The notes under the pieces: model-generated
Database searches by the model: none
What the model was told of the DNA's origin: nothing
What the model saw: the letters and a program-made list of their open reading frames with translations, nothing else
Translations under genes and position numbers: made by a program
In this document: piece after piece, positions 9,935 through 19,623 of the stretch
How the letters are laid out: the number at the start of each line of letters is the position of its first letter
How positions within the stretch are numbered: position 1 is the stretch's first letter
From: Spinacia oleracea
Taxonomy: Eukaryota > Streptophyta > Magnoliopsida > Caryophyllales > Amaranthaceae
Length of the DNA: 64,000 nucleotides
NCBI RefSeq assembly: GCF_020520425.1
Contig: NC_079487.1
Span: 107,976,141-108,040,140 of the forward strand
Reading direction: 5' to 3'

Positions 9935-11617
9935 CTACAAAAAGTTGGAGGGGAGCCGAGATACAATCTGGGCCCCCACTCCTCTAGCTATGGCGAACCC
10001 GATCCTGCTGAAAATGTGGGCAGCTGCCCGTGCCCCAATGTCTTGAGCCCTGGAGTACGCCTGGACCCGCTTCAGCAAAGAAACAGCCCCTTTCTCTAAT
10101 TCCCCAAAAGAAGAGAAGGAAAAAGGGAAGAAACCGTAACCCAAAGCCCTACAACGTGCCCCATACTTATCCTGCTTCCGCTGCGCTGCAACCGCCACAA
10201 CCCGACCCGGAACGAAGCCTGACAACCCAGATTGCGTCATAGGGGAAGACCCAGTCAAGTCAACACACACATCCAGACCGCCATCCCATGAGTAAAGCAG
10301 TATATCTGCAGGACGAAGAGCTCCATCACTCTCACTAGTCAGCCCAACATCAACCTCCTTGCGAGCAGAAATCCCCGACCGATAGCAAATATCCAAAAGG
10401 GTATCACGAACAACATTATGTCGATGTTTGATACCCACAATCCCAGAACAAGACACGGCATGATCCCCATAAATGTCCCCGTCGAAAACCCGAGAGCAAG
10501 CAGAACACGGCGTCGAATAAGAGAACAACGGAATACCCAACCGATAGCAAAGAACCGAACGATAAGTCTTACCGTTCATAGTCTGGCCTAACCCCGAGAT
10601 GGGGACTGCCCGCAACCAAGCCGAGGAGTGATCCCCCTGCTGTGATTTCCATAGGGCAACAAGACGCGAAGATAAGGAGAAGGCGGATTCCGCATCAGCA
10701 GTAACCTTCGTGAAATATATGTCTGCCAATTTCTTCATGAGTCTGGGGGCAGCGATCTCACTAGGGCTACGCATAAGGTCGGTCTCCACGGTCCTATTGA
10801 AAAGACCAAGAGCATCGTCAAAGGCCGGTCCCGGACCATCAACACCTGAAAGCCGAAGAAGCGAATCCTGCAAACCAGAAGACTGCAAACGGGATGCAAG
10901 AAAAGCATAATGCCGAACATCACCAGCTGAATAAACACCCAATCCTCCATAAGAATAAGGCAAGGTGGAAAGGCGCCATTGCCAGTCACCGAAACCAGGT
11001 CCCGAAGCAGTCACGATGCGCTCTAAAGAAGCCCGCAAAGCCACATCAAAGGATAATTGGGCCGCTTCGAAAAGATGAGGCGGACAAGTGCGCATAGCAA
11101 AGTAGAGTTTAGAAACTCCAGTACACGCACGAAGAAGCAACAACTCACACTGGGGATCATTAAGCTTGGCTACAGCATCCATCAACACAACAGCCTTCGA
11201 CACACGCTGCGAAACCAACTCCTTACAAAAAGAGGAATCCGTACTGACTGGGCCACCAAGCAACTTAACACCAAGCGCAGGACGAGCAATATCCGTAGGA
11301 AAGACACCCTCTAGACGACTGCGGGGGTCCTCCGAAGGCCAGAAAACCTCCGTCTTCTCAACATTAACATGGAGACCTAAATGAGGACCCTCCTCCAAAA
11401 TCAACTCCAAGACCTGTCCAACCACCAAAGTGTCACCAACGATAGTGCCATCGTCCAAGTACCAAGCCTGAAGAGATAGATCAAATGAGTCTCTGATTCG
11501 ACACACCAATGGATGTAGAACCAGAGAAAAAAGCAAAGGGCCGAGAGGATCCCCTTGCTGCACACCCTGACAAGACCACAAGGTATGCTCCCCATAATAC
11601 AGCCGCGCTGGAGAAGA
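9935..11617 (-). CDS. Non-LTR reverse transcriptase C-terminal part with RLE endonuclease
   Basis: An uninterrupted minus-strand frame of about 560 codons. It enters in the reverse transcriptase domain just before QGVQQGDPLGPLLF, and continues through the catalytic YLDD (AWYLDDGT), thumb-like sequence, a Cys-His cluster CSAC...GDHAVSC, then HRHN, RPADILL and GLDVCVDL. The last four follow the order C-H-C cluster, RHN, (R/K)PD, D-x-x-D of the restriction-like endonuclease of R2-type non-LTR elements. The usual plant LINEs (L1, RTE) instead carry an N-terminal apurinic endonuclease. The frame stops at 9935-9937, about 20 bases before an (AAT)n tail. There is no true start codon: the 5' part is missing and ATT-rich DNA begins at about 11618, so this is a 5'-truncated copy. 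It is markedly richer in G+C than its surroundings. It lies inside the 9691-12590 element. Confidence 0.75.
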   Translation of the reverse strand, partial: SSPARLYYGEHTLWSCQGVQQGDPLGPLLFSLVLHPLVCRIRDSFDLSLQAWYLDDGTIVGDTLVVGQVLELILEEGPHLGLHVNVEKTEVFWPSEDPRSRLEGVFPTDIARPALGVKLLGGPVSTDSSFCKELVSQRVSKAVVLMDAVAKLNDPQCELLLLRACTGVSKLYFAMRTCPPHLFEAAQLSFDVALRASLERIVTASGPGFGDWQWRLSTLPYSYGGLGVYSAGDVRHYAFLASRLQSSGLQDSLLRLSGVDGPGPAFDDALGLFNRTVETDLMRSPSEIAAPRLMKKLADIYFTKVTADAESAFSLSSRLVALWKSQQGDHSSAWLRAVPISGLGQTMNGKTYRSVLCYRLGIPLFSYSTPCSACSRVFDGDIYGDHAVSCSGIVGIKHRHNVVRDTLLDICYRSGISARKEVDVGLTSESDGALRPADILLYSWDGGLDVCVDLTGSSPMTQSGLSGFVPGRVVAVAAQRKQDKYGARCRALGYGFFPFSFSSFGELEKGAVSLLKRVQAYSRAQDIGARAAAHIFSRIGFAIARGVGAQIVSRLPSNFL

Positions 11618-11720
11618 ACATTGTTATTATTATTTTTATTATTATTATTTTATTATTATTTTTGGTATATGTTTATATCATTGTTATTATATTTAATATT
11701 TTATTATTATTATTGCTTTA
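11618..11720. repeat. ATT-rich low-complexity DNA
   Basis: Interrupted (ATT)n bordering the 5' truncation point of the reverse transcriptase fragment. It may be the insertion target. Confidence 0.6.
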
Positions 11721-11789
11721 ATAAAAAATAATGTTGCTGTCGGTGCAATTAAAATCTATTATTTAAGGCATAAAAGAACATTAACAAAA

Positions 11790-12310
11790 CATTCAAATTC
11801 ATCATGTCCAAATTAAAACCATAGAAACGATATGTCCATATCAGAACTGATTTTTATAGATCAGAACCATTATATATCTAGACCAGAACTGATAGGATCA
11901 GATAATATCCATATCACAATTGATCTGTACAGATCATGTTCAAATCTGCAATGATCTTGTCTACATCAGAACCGATCCTTACAGAACCAATATGTTCAGA
12001 TCAAAATTGATTTGTACAGATCATGTCCAAATCAGAATCGATATGTCCAAATCATAACTGGTCTAGATATCGACCTATACAGATTATATTCGGATCAGAA
12101 TTGATCTGTATAGATCATGTCCAGATCAAAACTGATCTGTACAGATCATGTCCAGATCATATACAAATCATGTCCAGATCAGAACTGATATGTACAAATC
12201 ATGTCTAGAGCATAACCGATCTGTACAGATTATATCCAGATCAGAACTTATATGTCTAGATCATAACCGATCCATCTAGATCATGTATAGGTCTATCTAA
12301 TATAAGGAAT
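11790..12310. repeat. Degenerate repeats of CAGATCATGTCCAGATCAGAACTG type
   Basis: About 15-20 imperfect units of roughly 27-30 bp combine GATCTGTACAGATCAT and GTCCAGATCAGAAC. Many units contain a small palindrome, ATCTGTACAGAT. They are part of the 9691-12590 element. Confidence 0.7.
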
Positions 12311-12599
12311 AGTTAAATCATGAACAAAGTCAAATAAATAATAACAATATTATAAATTTGTGTAACATTTATTTTACACGTAAGTGGTTTAATATTAATT
12401 AATGTAGATTTTTGTTTAAACTTAATTCTCAAGAATCAGATCAGGCCAGATCAGATCAGATCAGAAAAAATAAGTTCAGATCAGATCAAATCCGAAAAAA
12501 TAAGTTCAGATCAGATCAGATCAAACCAGATCAGATCAGATCAAACCAGATCAGATCAGATCAGGAGAAATAAGGTGAACTAAAGAGGCCTAACAACGT

Positions 12600-13284
12600 G
12601 AATAATCTTAAAGGAAATAAATATAGAGTAAAAGTTGATGCTAATTAAATGAACAAAGTATTGCAAGAAACGAGTTATCTTTCCTAATCTTCAGCTAAAA
12701 TACTTTTAATTGGGCTGCTAATTCCTGACTCCCACGTCTCCTATTGGTTATCGAGCCTTTTGTGGCCCACACTGATGGCAAGATTATGTTTTTACGTTAT
12801 TCTCTGTTTTCAAAATGGCATCCGGTATTATCAAAAAAGAAATGGCATCCGTTTAAATTTACATCTTTTTTAACCATTAATAGTGTTTCTCCTCTTTAGT
12901 CTTTAGAAACACAAATCCACAAATTTGGTTGGTTTGAGAACACAAGTTCGAGAAAATAAGAAACATAAGTGCTCATTTCAATAATAAAATTGCAAAGGTA
13001 GTAAGGTACTCGAATCTGCATGAAAATACTCCGTACTACATTCACATGTACGTACGTACACCATTCGATGTTATAACTGGTGTATCGTCCGAGCAATGTC
13101 CCGATTGTCCACATTGAATAGTTAAAATTTTAACTTGAGGTCATTTCACCAAATTTATGTATTTTATAAAGTGAAAAACAACCATTAAATTCGTCAACTA
13201 CACAGACACACTGTGTCATTTATCATGCCAAGTAAATTTTTAATTACATCAACTTATAATTTGTACTCCGTATAATTTATTTTT
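12600..13284. other. Intergenic, no gene seen
   Basis: AT-rich, frames short and without recognisable similarity. Two TACTCCGTA motifs lie at 13027 and 13264. Confidence 0.5.
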
Positions 13285-13329
13285 AAATGGAACTAAATCC
13301 CCCCCCCCCCCCCCAAAATGGAACTAAAT
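13285..13329. repeat. C16 homopolymer between 14 bp direct repeats
   Basis: AAATGGAACTAAAT at 13285-13298 and again at 13316-13329 flanks 16 consecutive C (13299-13314) plus one A. Confidence 0.85.
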
Positions 13330-13344
13330 GCTTCAAATTAATAA

Positions 13345-14100
13345 GGAAATTTGGTGAAACACTACTTTTAAGTTTGGTGGTTTTGTAAATTGCTACATTT
13401 TAAAAAGAAAATTTTATTTTACTACTCCCTCCGTTTCTTTTTGTTTGTTACGTATTCCTTTTAGGGTGTTTCACAATGTTTATTACGTGGGAGAATCTTT
13501 CCTTTTATAAACTTACTTCGTATTATACTATTCTTTTTTGTGCCAACTATTAATTTTAATTGGTCCAATTTTTTCAACTCATTAAATTTCTTTACAATTT
13601 CCCAAGTATATTAAGTTAGCAATCTTTGTGCTTTTCCATTATTGGTTTATTTTAATAAATAAAACAATCTTATTGGTTGTTGTAATGATTAGTGGATTGA
13701 GGTTTTACTTGGGTTTATTTTTTTAATAAAAAAAAATCTTTATTATACGTTAATAAACGAGCAAAAGTCCAAACGTAACAAACAAAAAGAAACGGAAGGA
13801 GTACCTTATAAGTTTGATTTGTTTGACTAACACTATCATTTGACGTTTTTCGGTAATGTTTTTCGTTTTTGAACCCTACTACAACAATTATTTAATATAG
13901 CAAATGAACAAAACGGCAAAGAAACTAAGCTATTTAAAAGAATAAAAGAAATACACGACGGAAAACATTAACGAAAAACGTCAAATGATAGTGTTAGTCA
14001 AACAAACCAAACTTATAAGGTAGTAAAAATTTAAAAAGTTTTTAAAATGTAGCAATTTACAAAACCACCAAACTTAAAGGTAGTGTTTCACAAAATTTCC
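13345..14100. mobile_element. Mutator-like MITE with long inverted repeats
   Basis: The two arms are inverted copies of each other starting GGAAATTTGGTGAAACACTA (left) and ending TAGTGTTTCACAAAATTTCC (right). They extend more than 70 bp before the nested insertion and continue with TTATAAGTTTGATTTGTTTG on the inner side. An exact 9 bp target duplication AATTAATAA (13336-13344 and 14101-14109) is the Mutator signature. A Stowaway element sits in the left arm. Confidence 0.9.
13425..13801. mobile_element. Stowaway MITE nested in the Mutator-like MITE
   Basis: Starts CTCCCTCCGTTTCTTTTTG and ends with the inverse GAAACGGAAGGAG, flanked by TA at 13423-13424 and 13802-13803. Confidence 0.88.
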
Positions 14101-14321
14101 AATTAATAAACGTACATCAAATTATATATACATGCAACTATGCAGGACGTTTTTATAGTTGATTCTTATGAGATTTACGACATCATGTGTCTTCATGATT
14201 GTCCTAATGCTTTAATTGTTATTATTTTTCCAAAATAGTCCACGAAAAATAAAATGTCACATAAAATTTTAGTTGTTTTTTACTTCATGTTAACATTTAT
14301 TTATAAATTAATGTGAAAAGA

Positions 14322-15126
14322 CACTACAACATATAAGATCAAAGAGGGCGAAAAATATCGTCCTCTTTGATGTAAATCTTGCCCTTTTAGGCTAACAGGG
14401 CAATTTTTAAATCGCCCTCTCATCGCCTTGTTTGGCTAATTGTATTAGCTTAGCAGAGCAAACCAATTTTTTTTGCCCTCTTTGATTCCAGTCAAATAGG
14501 GTACTCCTTCCGTCTCTTTTTGTTTTTTACGTTTGGTATTTTGCACGCGTTTTAACGACTAATTAATGTACATTGAGATTCTTCTAAGTTTTTCATGTAA
14601 ACGAGGAAAATTACGTTTATTTATAATATTTTCACTCTTATCAAATTTCTGATATTGGGAAAATGAGAAAAAGTTAATGTTTCTTTGGAAAAGTGTGAGG
14701 GATTAAATGACTCAATTGATTTAATTGGTTAATATAATAATTGGATACAAATTTTGATAGAATATTAAATCATTTATGTGATAATATAAAAGGAAATGTA
14801 AAGAACATTTTGAAACACTAAAAAATGAAACGTAAAAAACAAAAAGAGACGGAGGGAGTAATATTTTTCGCCCTCTTTAATTTCAATCAAATAGGGCAAT
14901 ATTTTTCGCCCTACTTAACTGAAATCAGAGAGGGCAACTTTTTTCGCCCTCTTTGATTATTTTAAGGAAGGCACCTTTTTCTTTCGCTCTCCTTGATTGG
15001 AATCGAGAATGGCAATCTCTTTCGACCTCTTTGATTACAAGGAAAACAATTTATTTTTTGCGCCCTCTTTGTAATATTTTTCTTTTTCTTTTTTCTTTTT
15101 TCTTTTTCTTTTTCTATTTCTCTTTT
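14322..15126. mobile_element. CACTA-like element end with GCCCTCTTTGATT repeats
   Basis: Begins CACTACAACATATAAG and carries at least eight copies of a CGCCCTCTTTGATT-type motif in both orientations, the subterminal repeat pattern of CACTA elements. I found no matching right terminus, so it is incomplete or its boundary is eroded. A polypyrimidine stretch (about 15070-15126) closes the recognisable part. Confidence 0.6.
14504..14858. mobile_element. Stowaway MITE nested in the CACTA-like repeats
   Basis: Starts CTCCTTCCGTCTCTTTTTG and ends AAAAAGAGACGGAGGGAG, with TA on each side (14502-14503 and 14859-14860). Confidence 0.88.
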
Positions 15127-15153
15127 AAATATTAGCCAATACATCAATAAATT

Positions 15154-15223
15154 AACCTACATGTGATTTGAACCCACATTTTTGCGCATTTTCACAATGC
15201 TCTCTCATTTGAGCTAATAGGTT
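15154..15223 (-). other. tRNA-like sequence (probable SINE head or tRNA pseudogene)
   Basis: On the minus strand it shows a 7 bp acceptor-like pairing AACCTAT/GTAGGTT, a D-arm GCTC/GAGC with box A text (TTAGCTCAAATGAGAG), and a box B GGTTCAAATC. The anticodon loop would have six bases and pairs poorly, so a working tRNA gene is unlikely. No poly(A) tail follows. Confidence 0.45.
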
Positions 15224-15424
15224 ATTGCTACTTATCTATTGAGTAGGAATAATTAGTCAATGCAACCATCCCATTAAAGCAATGAGAACAAAGAAGAACT
15301 AATAGTACTAAGAAATAATGTACAGCTCGTAATACCTTCCAGAAGAAAGAAAATTGGTAAAACTATTTGCAAAAGCTTGAGGACCTGAACCCTTGTCCTG
15401 CATCATATAAAAATAGATATTTGA

Positions 15425-15564
15425 GGGATTGGATTTACGGAGAAGAGAATGTTGATTGCTTGCGATGTTGCCACCGGACTGTACTATCTTCATAGCTATA
15501 CTAACCCGACACACATTCACCAAGACATAAGAAGCAACAATGTTCTGCTGAGCTGATAGTTGTT
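15425..15564 (+). pseudogene. Receptor-kinase fragment (LysM-RLK type)
   Basis: A stop-bounded stretch of about 46 codons reads through kinase subdomain VI text: ...IACDVATGLYYLHSYTNP, then a degenerate catalytic loop HQDIRSNN and VLL. The pattern IA.DVA.GL.YLH.YT.P..IH matches LysM receptor kinases of the LYK4/LYK5 type better than other plant kinases, from memory. The canonical catalytic Asp is kept but Lys two residues later is replaced by Arg. Upstream and downstream kinase domains are absent. Confidence 0.5.
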
Positions 15565-16360
15565 TATTTTTAATCACCTGCTCATGAAATGTGCCATATA
15601 AGACATTGTCTTCCTATTACATACAATCTTTCAGCAGAAGTAGCTTAAGACAAGTTACTTGCATATAATTGAAAGAATCGCACAGTAGTACAGGAGCCAG
15701 AAACCTCTTCTAAGGTGGAGTTAGGACAGTACCATAATTGTTTTGCACGCAGCAACCGCTTTAGCCGTTGCTATTTCTTAATAAATAATTTACTACAAAT
15801 AATGTACTAGGAGAAATAATGTACTAGGAATAATATGTACAAATTTGTCTTTCTTTGCTAGGAGTAGATCATACCTTGCAACTGAGGGACTAGCAAAATT
15901 AAAGTACCATTCAATGTAACTTGAAAGATGGTAACCATTCAATGTAAGGAATGCAGCTCTGGACAGTTTTCCTTGACAACACTTCATTCTCCTTATAGCA
16001 CTTTCCAGTGCTTTTTGGGAGGACCAAACCCTCAAATAACATAATTTTGTCATTCTTGAAGATTTTAAAAAATAAAATAAAATGAAAGCTTGTAAATCCA
16101 ACTCTGCCACATAACGCACCCTTACCATTGTTGTAACACCATAAACAACAATAAAGCTCATATGATGAAGATGCAATGTAGACAAGGAATTGCAGAGATC
16201 AAATTAAAAGGTGACCTGATATTTGGTCCAATGCGATAGAACTTCTCAACTTCATAACCATAAGTATTTTCGGTAAACGTCATATACCCATACTTCATGT
16301 TCAAAATAATGTCTCTGAGTATGATATTTTGACACAACCTGTGCCTAACACTCATACACT
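15565..16360. other. Intergenic, no gene supported
   Basis: Minus-strand frames of up to 130 codons exist (15793-16185) but carry no domain I recognise and have unremarkable composition. I treat them as chance frames. Confidence 0.4.
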
Positions 16361-16367
16361 CACTGAT

Positions 16368-16439
16368 CGTTGCATTAGGCCTAATGCAACGCCACCGGAT
16401 GTGAGGGTTATTTATCGTCGCATTAGGTCTAATGCGACG
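16368..16439. repeat. Two related 24 bp palindromes
   Basis: A perfect 24 bp palindrome at 16368-16391 (half site CGTTGCATTAGG) is followed at 16416-16439 by a second palindrome (half site CGTCGCATTAGG) with one mismatch. The starts are 48 bp apart. TTTTAGACGTTGCATTTGA follows near 16460. These may be remnants of a transposon terminus. Confidence 0.8.
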
Positions 16440-17130
16440 GATTTTGATGCCTACTACAACGATTTTAGACGTTGCATTTGATAAAAAATATAATCCATAA
16501 TAGTGCTAGCTTGTTTGTCTTATTTACAAGTTAAAAGGCCGACATATATTGTACCATACAACGAAATTGAAATTGTTGTATATGGATCCTATGCCCCAAA
16601 TTCTCATTATTCTGACATATTTGAAGTTTAATCCATCTGATTTCTTCCATAAAAATCAAATATTAAGAAAGAAACAAAAATAAATAAATAAATTCAACAC
16701 TGTTTTTCCAAGTAGAAGAATTTCAGTTAGAGGCCAGTATTGCATTGATAGAGTAGGTTCTTTTTTTTGTGTCGAAAAGTTTTTTTTTTGGATAGAATTT
16801 GTGTTGAAAAGTATTGCATGGATAGTTATTGCTGTGATATTTAGTGGCATAGAAGGAAGTCAACAATGAGTCTAGTTTTTAAGGGATATGATGTAATTAG
16901 AGCCTTAAACTGGCCAATTGCCTTTTACTTTGACTTATGTTCCATTTGTCCAATACGATTCCTGAGCTTAGTTTATTGTTTACTTATCTTACATGAGCGG
17001 GGTGCGTGTTCAACTATATGCATGGAAAACAAATAAAAAATATTAAATACTCAAGAGTTGGCTCATAAGGATTAAGGAGTAATCCCTCTGTCCCAATTTA
17101 TTCTTTAAATATATGCATGAAAAATATATA

Positions 17131-17389
17131 CTCTTTCCGTCCTTAAATATTAGTCTCTTTTTTACTTTTTTATCCGTTTCAATTTAATATTTAAACGTAA
17201 ACATCTCCCAATACGTATGTTAAAATACTATAAAATTTTGATTTTGTTAAACTACACACTGAGATGAACAAAACAAGATCACGCATGAATATATTTTGAA
17301 ATATATATTGGAAAGAAATTGGAAGATTCTCTTCAACTGTGAATAGTGTCAAGATTCCAAAATAGACTAATATTCGAGAACGGAGGGAG
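17131..17389. mobile_element. Stowaway-like MITE
   Basis: Starts CTCTTTCCGTCCTTAAATAT and ends with inverse text ATATTCGAGAACGGAGGGAG. TA lies on the left (17129-17130) and AA on the right, a decayed duplication. About 60 bp of sequence (AAATACTCAAGAGTTG through TTTATTCTTTAA) is present on both sides of it. Confidence 0.75.
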
Positions 17390-17430
17390 AAAAAAATATT
17401 AAATACTCAAGAGTTGACTTATACGGGGTA

Positions 17431-18063
17431 CTCCTTCTGTCCCAATTTATTCTTTAAGCTTTTCGTTTCTAGTTTTCCATTTTAATCTTTACATTTATAA
17501 TCATTCATTTTATATTGTAGCATAAAAATCCCTAATATTCTGTCAAAAGATTTCAAGTTTTCAACCAATCAAATTAATTGGACCATTTTAATCATTAAAT
17601 CTCTCACACCTTTTCATTACTCCCTCCGAATCTAAATATTTTTCCCATTTCTCTTTGCTAATTGGCACACATGCCAATGCACATTTTACATTGTTAATAT
17701 CTCTAGTTACTTGTTATTAAAAATTTTAAAATTTTCATATTGTTAAAGTACTCACTGAGACGAATGAAACAAGACCGCATGACTATGTTTTTTCTTATAT
17801 ATTGAACGTAATTCATAAGATTTTCTTCCATCATGAATAGTGTCAAGATTCTAAATAGGAAAAACATTTAGATTCGGAGGGAGTATAACATTAAATCTTT
17901 CTCATCTTTCCAATATCAAATTTTGATAAAAGTGAAAATATTATTAATAAATGTAATCTGCATTGTTTAAGTTAAACAAAAAGAGAATCTTTATCTACAT
18001 TAGTTATTTGTTAAATCGCGTACATTATACTAACAGTAAAAGAATAAAAAGGGAGGGGGGGAG
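17431..18063. mobile_element. Stowaway MITE interrupted by another
   Basis: Starts CTCCTTCTGTCCCAATTTAT and ends AAAAGGGAGGGGGGGAG, flanked by TA (17429-17430 and 18064-18065). It is split by the copy at 17620-17883. Confidence 0.75.
17620..17883. mobile_element. Stowaway MITE nested in a Stowaway MITE
   Basis: Starts CTCCCTCCGAATCTAAAT and ends ATTTAGATTCGGAGGGAG, an essentially perfect 18 bp inverted repeat, with TA at 17618-17619 and 17884-17885. Confidence 0.88.
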
Positions 18064-18065
18064 TA

Positions 18066-18621
18066 TAGTAGAAGTGCCACCCAATGTTTTACATAATGTT
18101 GTTATACTTACTCCAGCAGCCTAGCAGCTAACATCTCTAATTTACTTCGCACTTTCTCAACACATTAAGCACACCCCTACCAAATACTATCCACTAATAA
18201 GTGGTAATCATTGATTTGGTAGAAGATTAGAGTAGCACAATTACGCTATTTAATTAACCAAATTAAAGACTCGTATGTTAAGTTGTTGTGGTGCTTACTG
18301 CTTAGAGTTTTTTAAAAGAGTGTCCCATGAGTCCAAGCATACGGAGTCAAAACGGTGCAACTATTTAGGAAAGGAGGATGTATGTTTTATATATTCTTCA
18401 ATTCCCTACTAGTTGAGTTGTTGAATACTCCTCTGTACAAATGGTTGTAGAAATTAATTAAATCGGTCGTATTATTTTGTGGCTCTAGAACCCGTACAGG
18501 CATACACCATATGTACGAGTACATTTAATCAATTTATCATTCTCCTTAATATTACGCAAATATAACTACCACGATTTCAGTCTTGAGATAAGACTTTTCT
18601 AACTTTTGTATTTTTCCTAAT

Positions 18622-18656
<35 letters not shown>

Positions 18657-19413
18657 CTACCACCTGAAATTAAATATATTATCCATTACAACTAAAGATC
18701 ACTTTTAATTTAGTAGCTAAGTGTGCGACATACTAATGAATCCAAACTATAAACTATGTATATTCTCATATCATATTCTTACAAACAGCCCCCCAATCCG
18801 AACATTTGGACTTAATTTAAAGGATACAACCAATTCAATCTGGTCCCTACACTCAGCTTCCTACGTACTGTCTTTTATAAGATTAAAAATAACGACCAAG
18901 ACTAACTTTCTCTCCAAGTCTTCTCTACTCCTAAACAACCCAAGAAAAATATAAAAACATCATCAATTATCCCCTCTAGTATTGGGGAAATTGTATCATG
19001 TTCGTATTTGCGCAAATGAACCATAAGGGTAATACATACTGAAGATTCTAATTCTTGACATATCGTATACATACTTCAACTTTAATCAGTAGGCCTAAAT
19101 CTCGTTAGTACATGAGAAAGTAATCATGTTTCCAGTCTTTAGAGAAACGAATAGAACAACATGTTAAATCATAAATATAAATAGATCATTCAATTCAGAA
19201 GAAGAAAAAAACCCTCTTGTATTAGGGGTGTTCTCTTCAACTTATAGAACCTTAAATAAATTTAAGGAACTATAAGTTCGGATAAGTTCTAATAAAAGTC
19301 CTATAAATTTCAATACCTAGAAGTTCCAACGAATAAAATATGTAATATTATGATTATTATGTAACCTAGTTATGTACTTGACTATTATTTATTACGTCGG
19401 TATATTAAATAAA
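18066..19413. other. Intergenic, with (AT)n at 18624-18655
   Basis: No gene is supported. The open frame at 18721-18954 has no recognisable domain. An AT dinucleotide run lies at 18624-18655. Confidence 0.5.
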
Positions 19414-19422
19414 TTATATTTG

Positions 19423-19596
19423 TTTTTTTTTTTTTGGTGTACCACCTGGTTCACCCTTAGGGCTAATCCGTATTCGGGGAGAATTTTGAGCGGATATATT
19501 ATAGTCCCCTCCCAATTGTTGTTGTGGGGGGTCGAACACGGGGTCCTCCCTACCAAGTTCAATCTCAATCACTACTGAATCAACCAGTAATTGATC
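19423..19596 (-). mobile_element. tRNA-derived SINE
   Basis: Read on the minus strand it has a box-B-like GTGTTCGACCCCC, a body, then GGTGAACCAGGTGGTACACC and a poly(A) tail (the T run at about 19423-19435). Direct repeats TTATATTTG flank it (19414-19422 and 19597-19605), which fits a target duplication. Confidence 0.75.
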
Positions 19597-19623
19597 TTAT
19601 ATTTGTATTGTTATATTTAGTCA

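Larger units (their letters stand above)
9691..12590. mobile_element. 2.9 kb Harbinger-like element with GATCA-rich subterminal repeats
   Basis: Inverted ends GGCACTGTTTAGTTCACC (left) and GGTGAACTAAAGAGGCC (right) continue into TTATTTC/GAAATAA and are flanked by TAA at 9688-9690 and 12591-12593. Next to each end are arrays of CAGATCAGATC (9745-9847 and about 12430-12570). These arrays run in the same direction rather than being inverted. No transposase is present. The middle holds a non-LTR retrotransposon fragment with ATT repeats on both sides and a field of degenerate CAGATCATGTC repeats. A related partial end lies near 51355-51450. Confidence 0.75.

Noticed and set aside
11790-12310. CRISPR-like array
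   Set aside because: Units are degenerate, contiguous without unique spacers, and the sequence is plant nuclear DNA.
15154-15223. Functional tRNA gene on the minus strand
   Set aside because: Acceptor and D arms pair, but the anticodon arm has a six-base loop and weak pairing.
15793-16185. Minus-strand frame of 130 codons
   Set aside because: No recognisable domain, no related frame on either side, no conserved start context.
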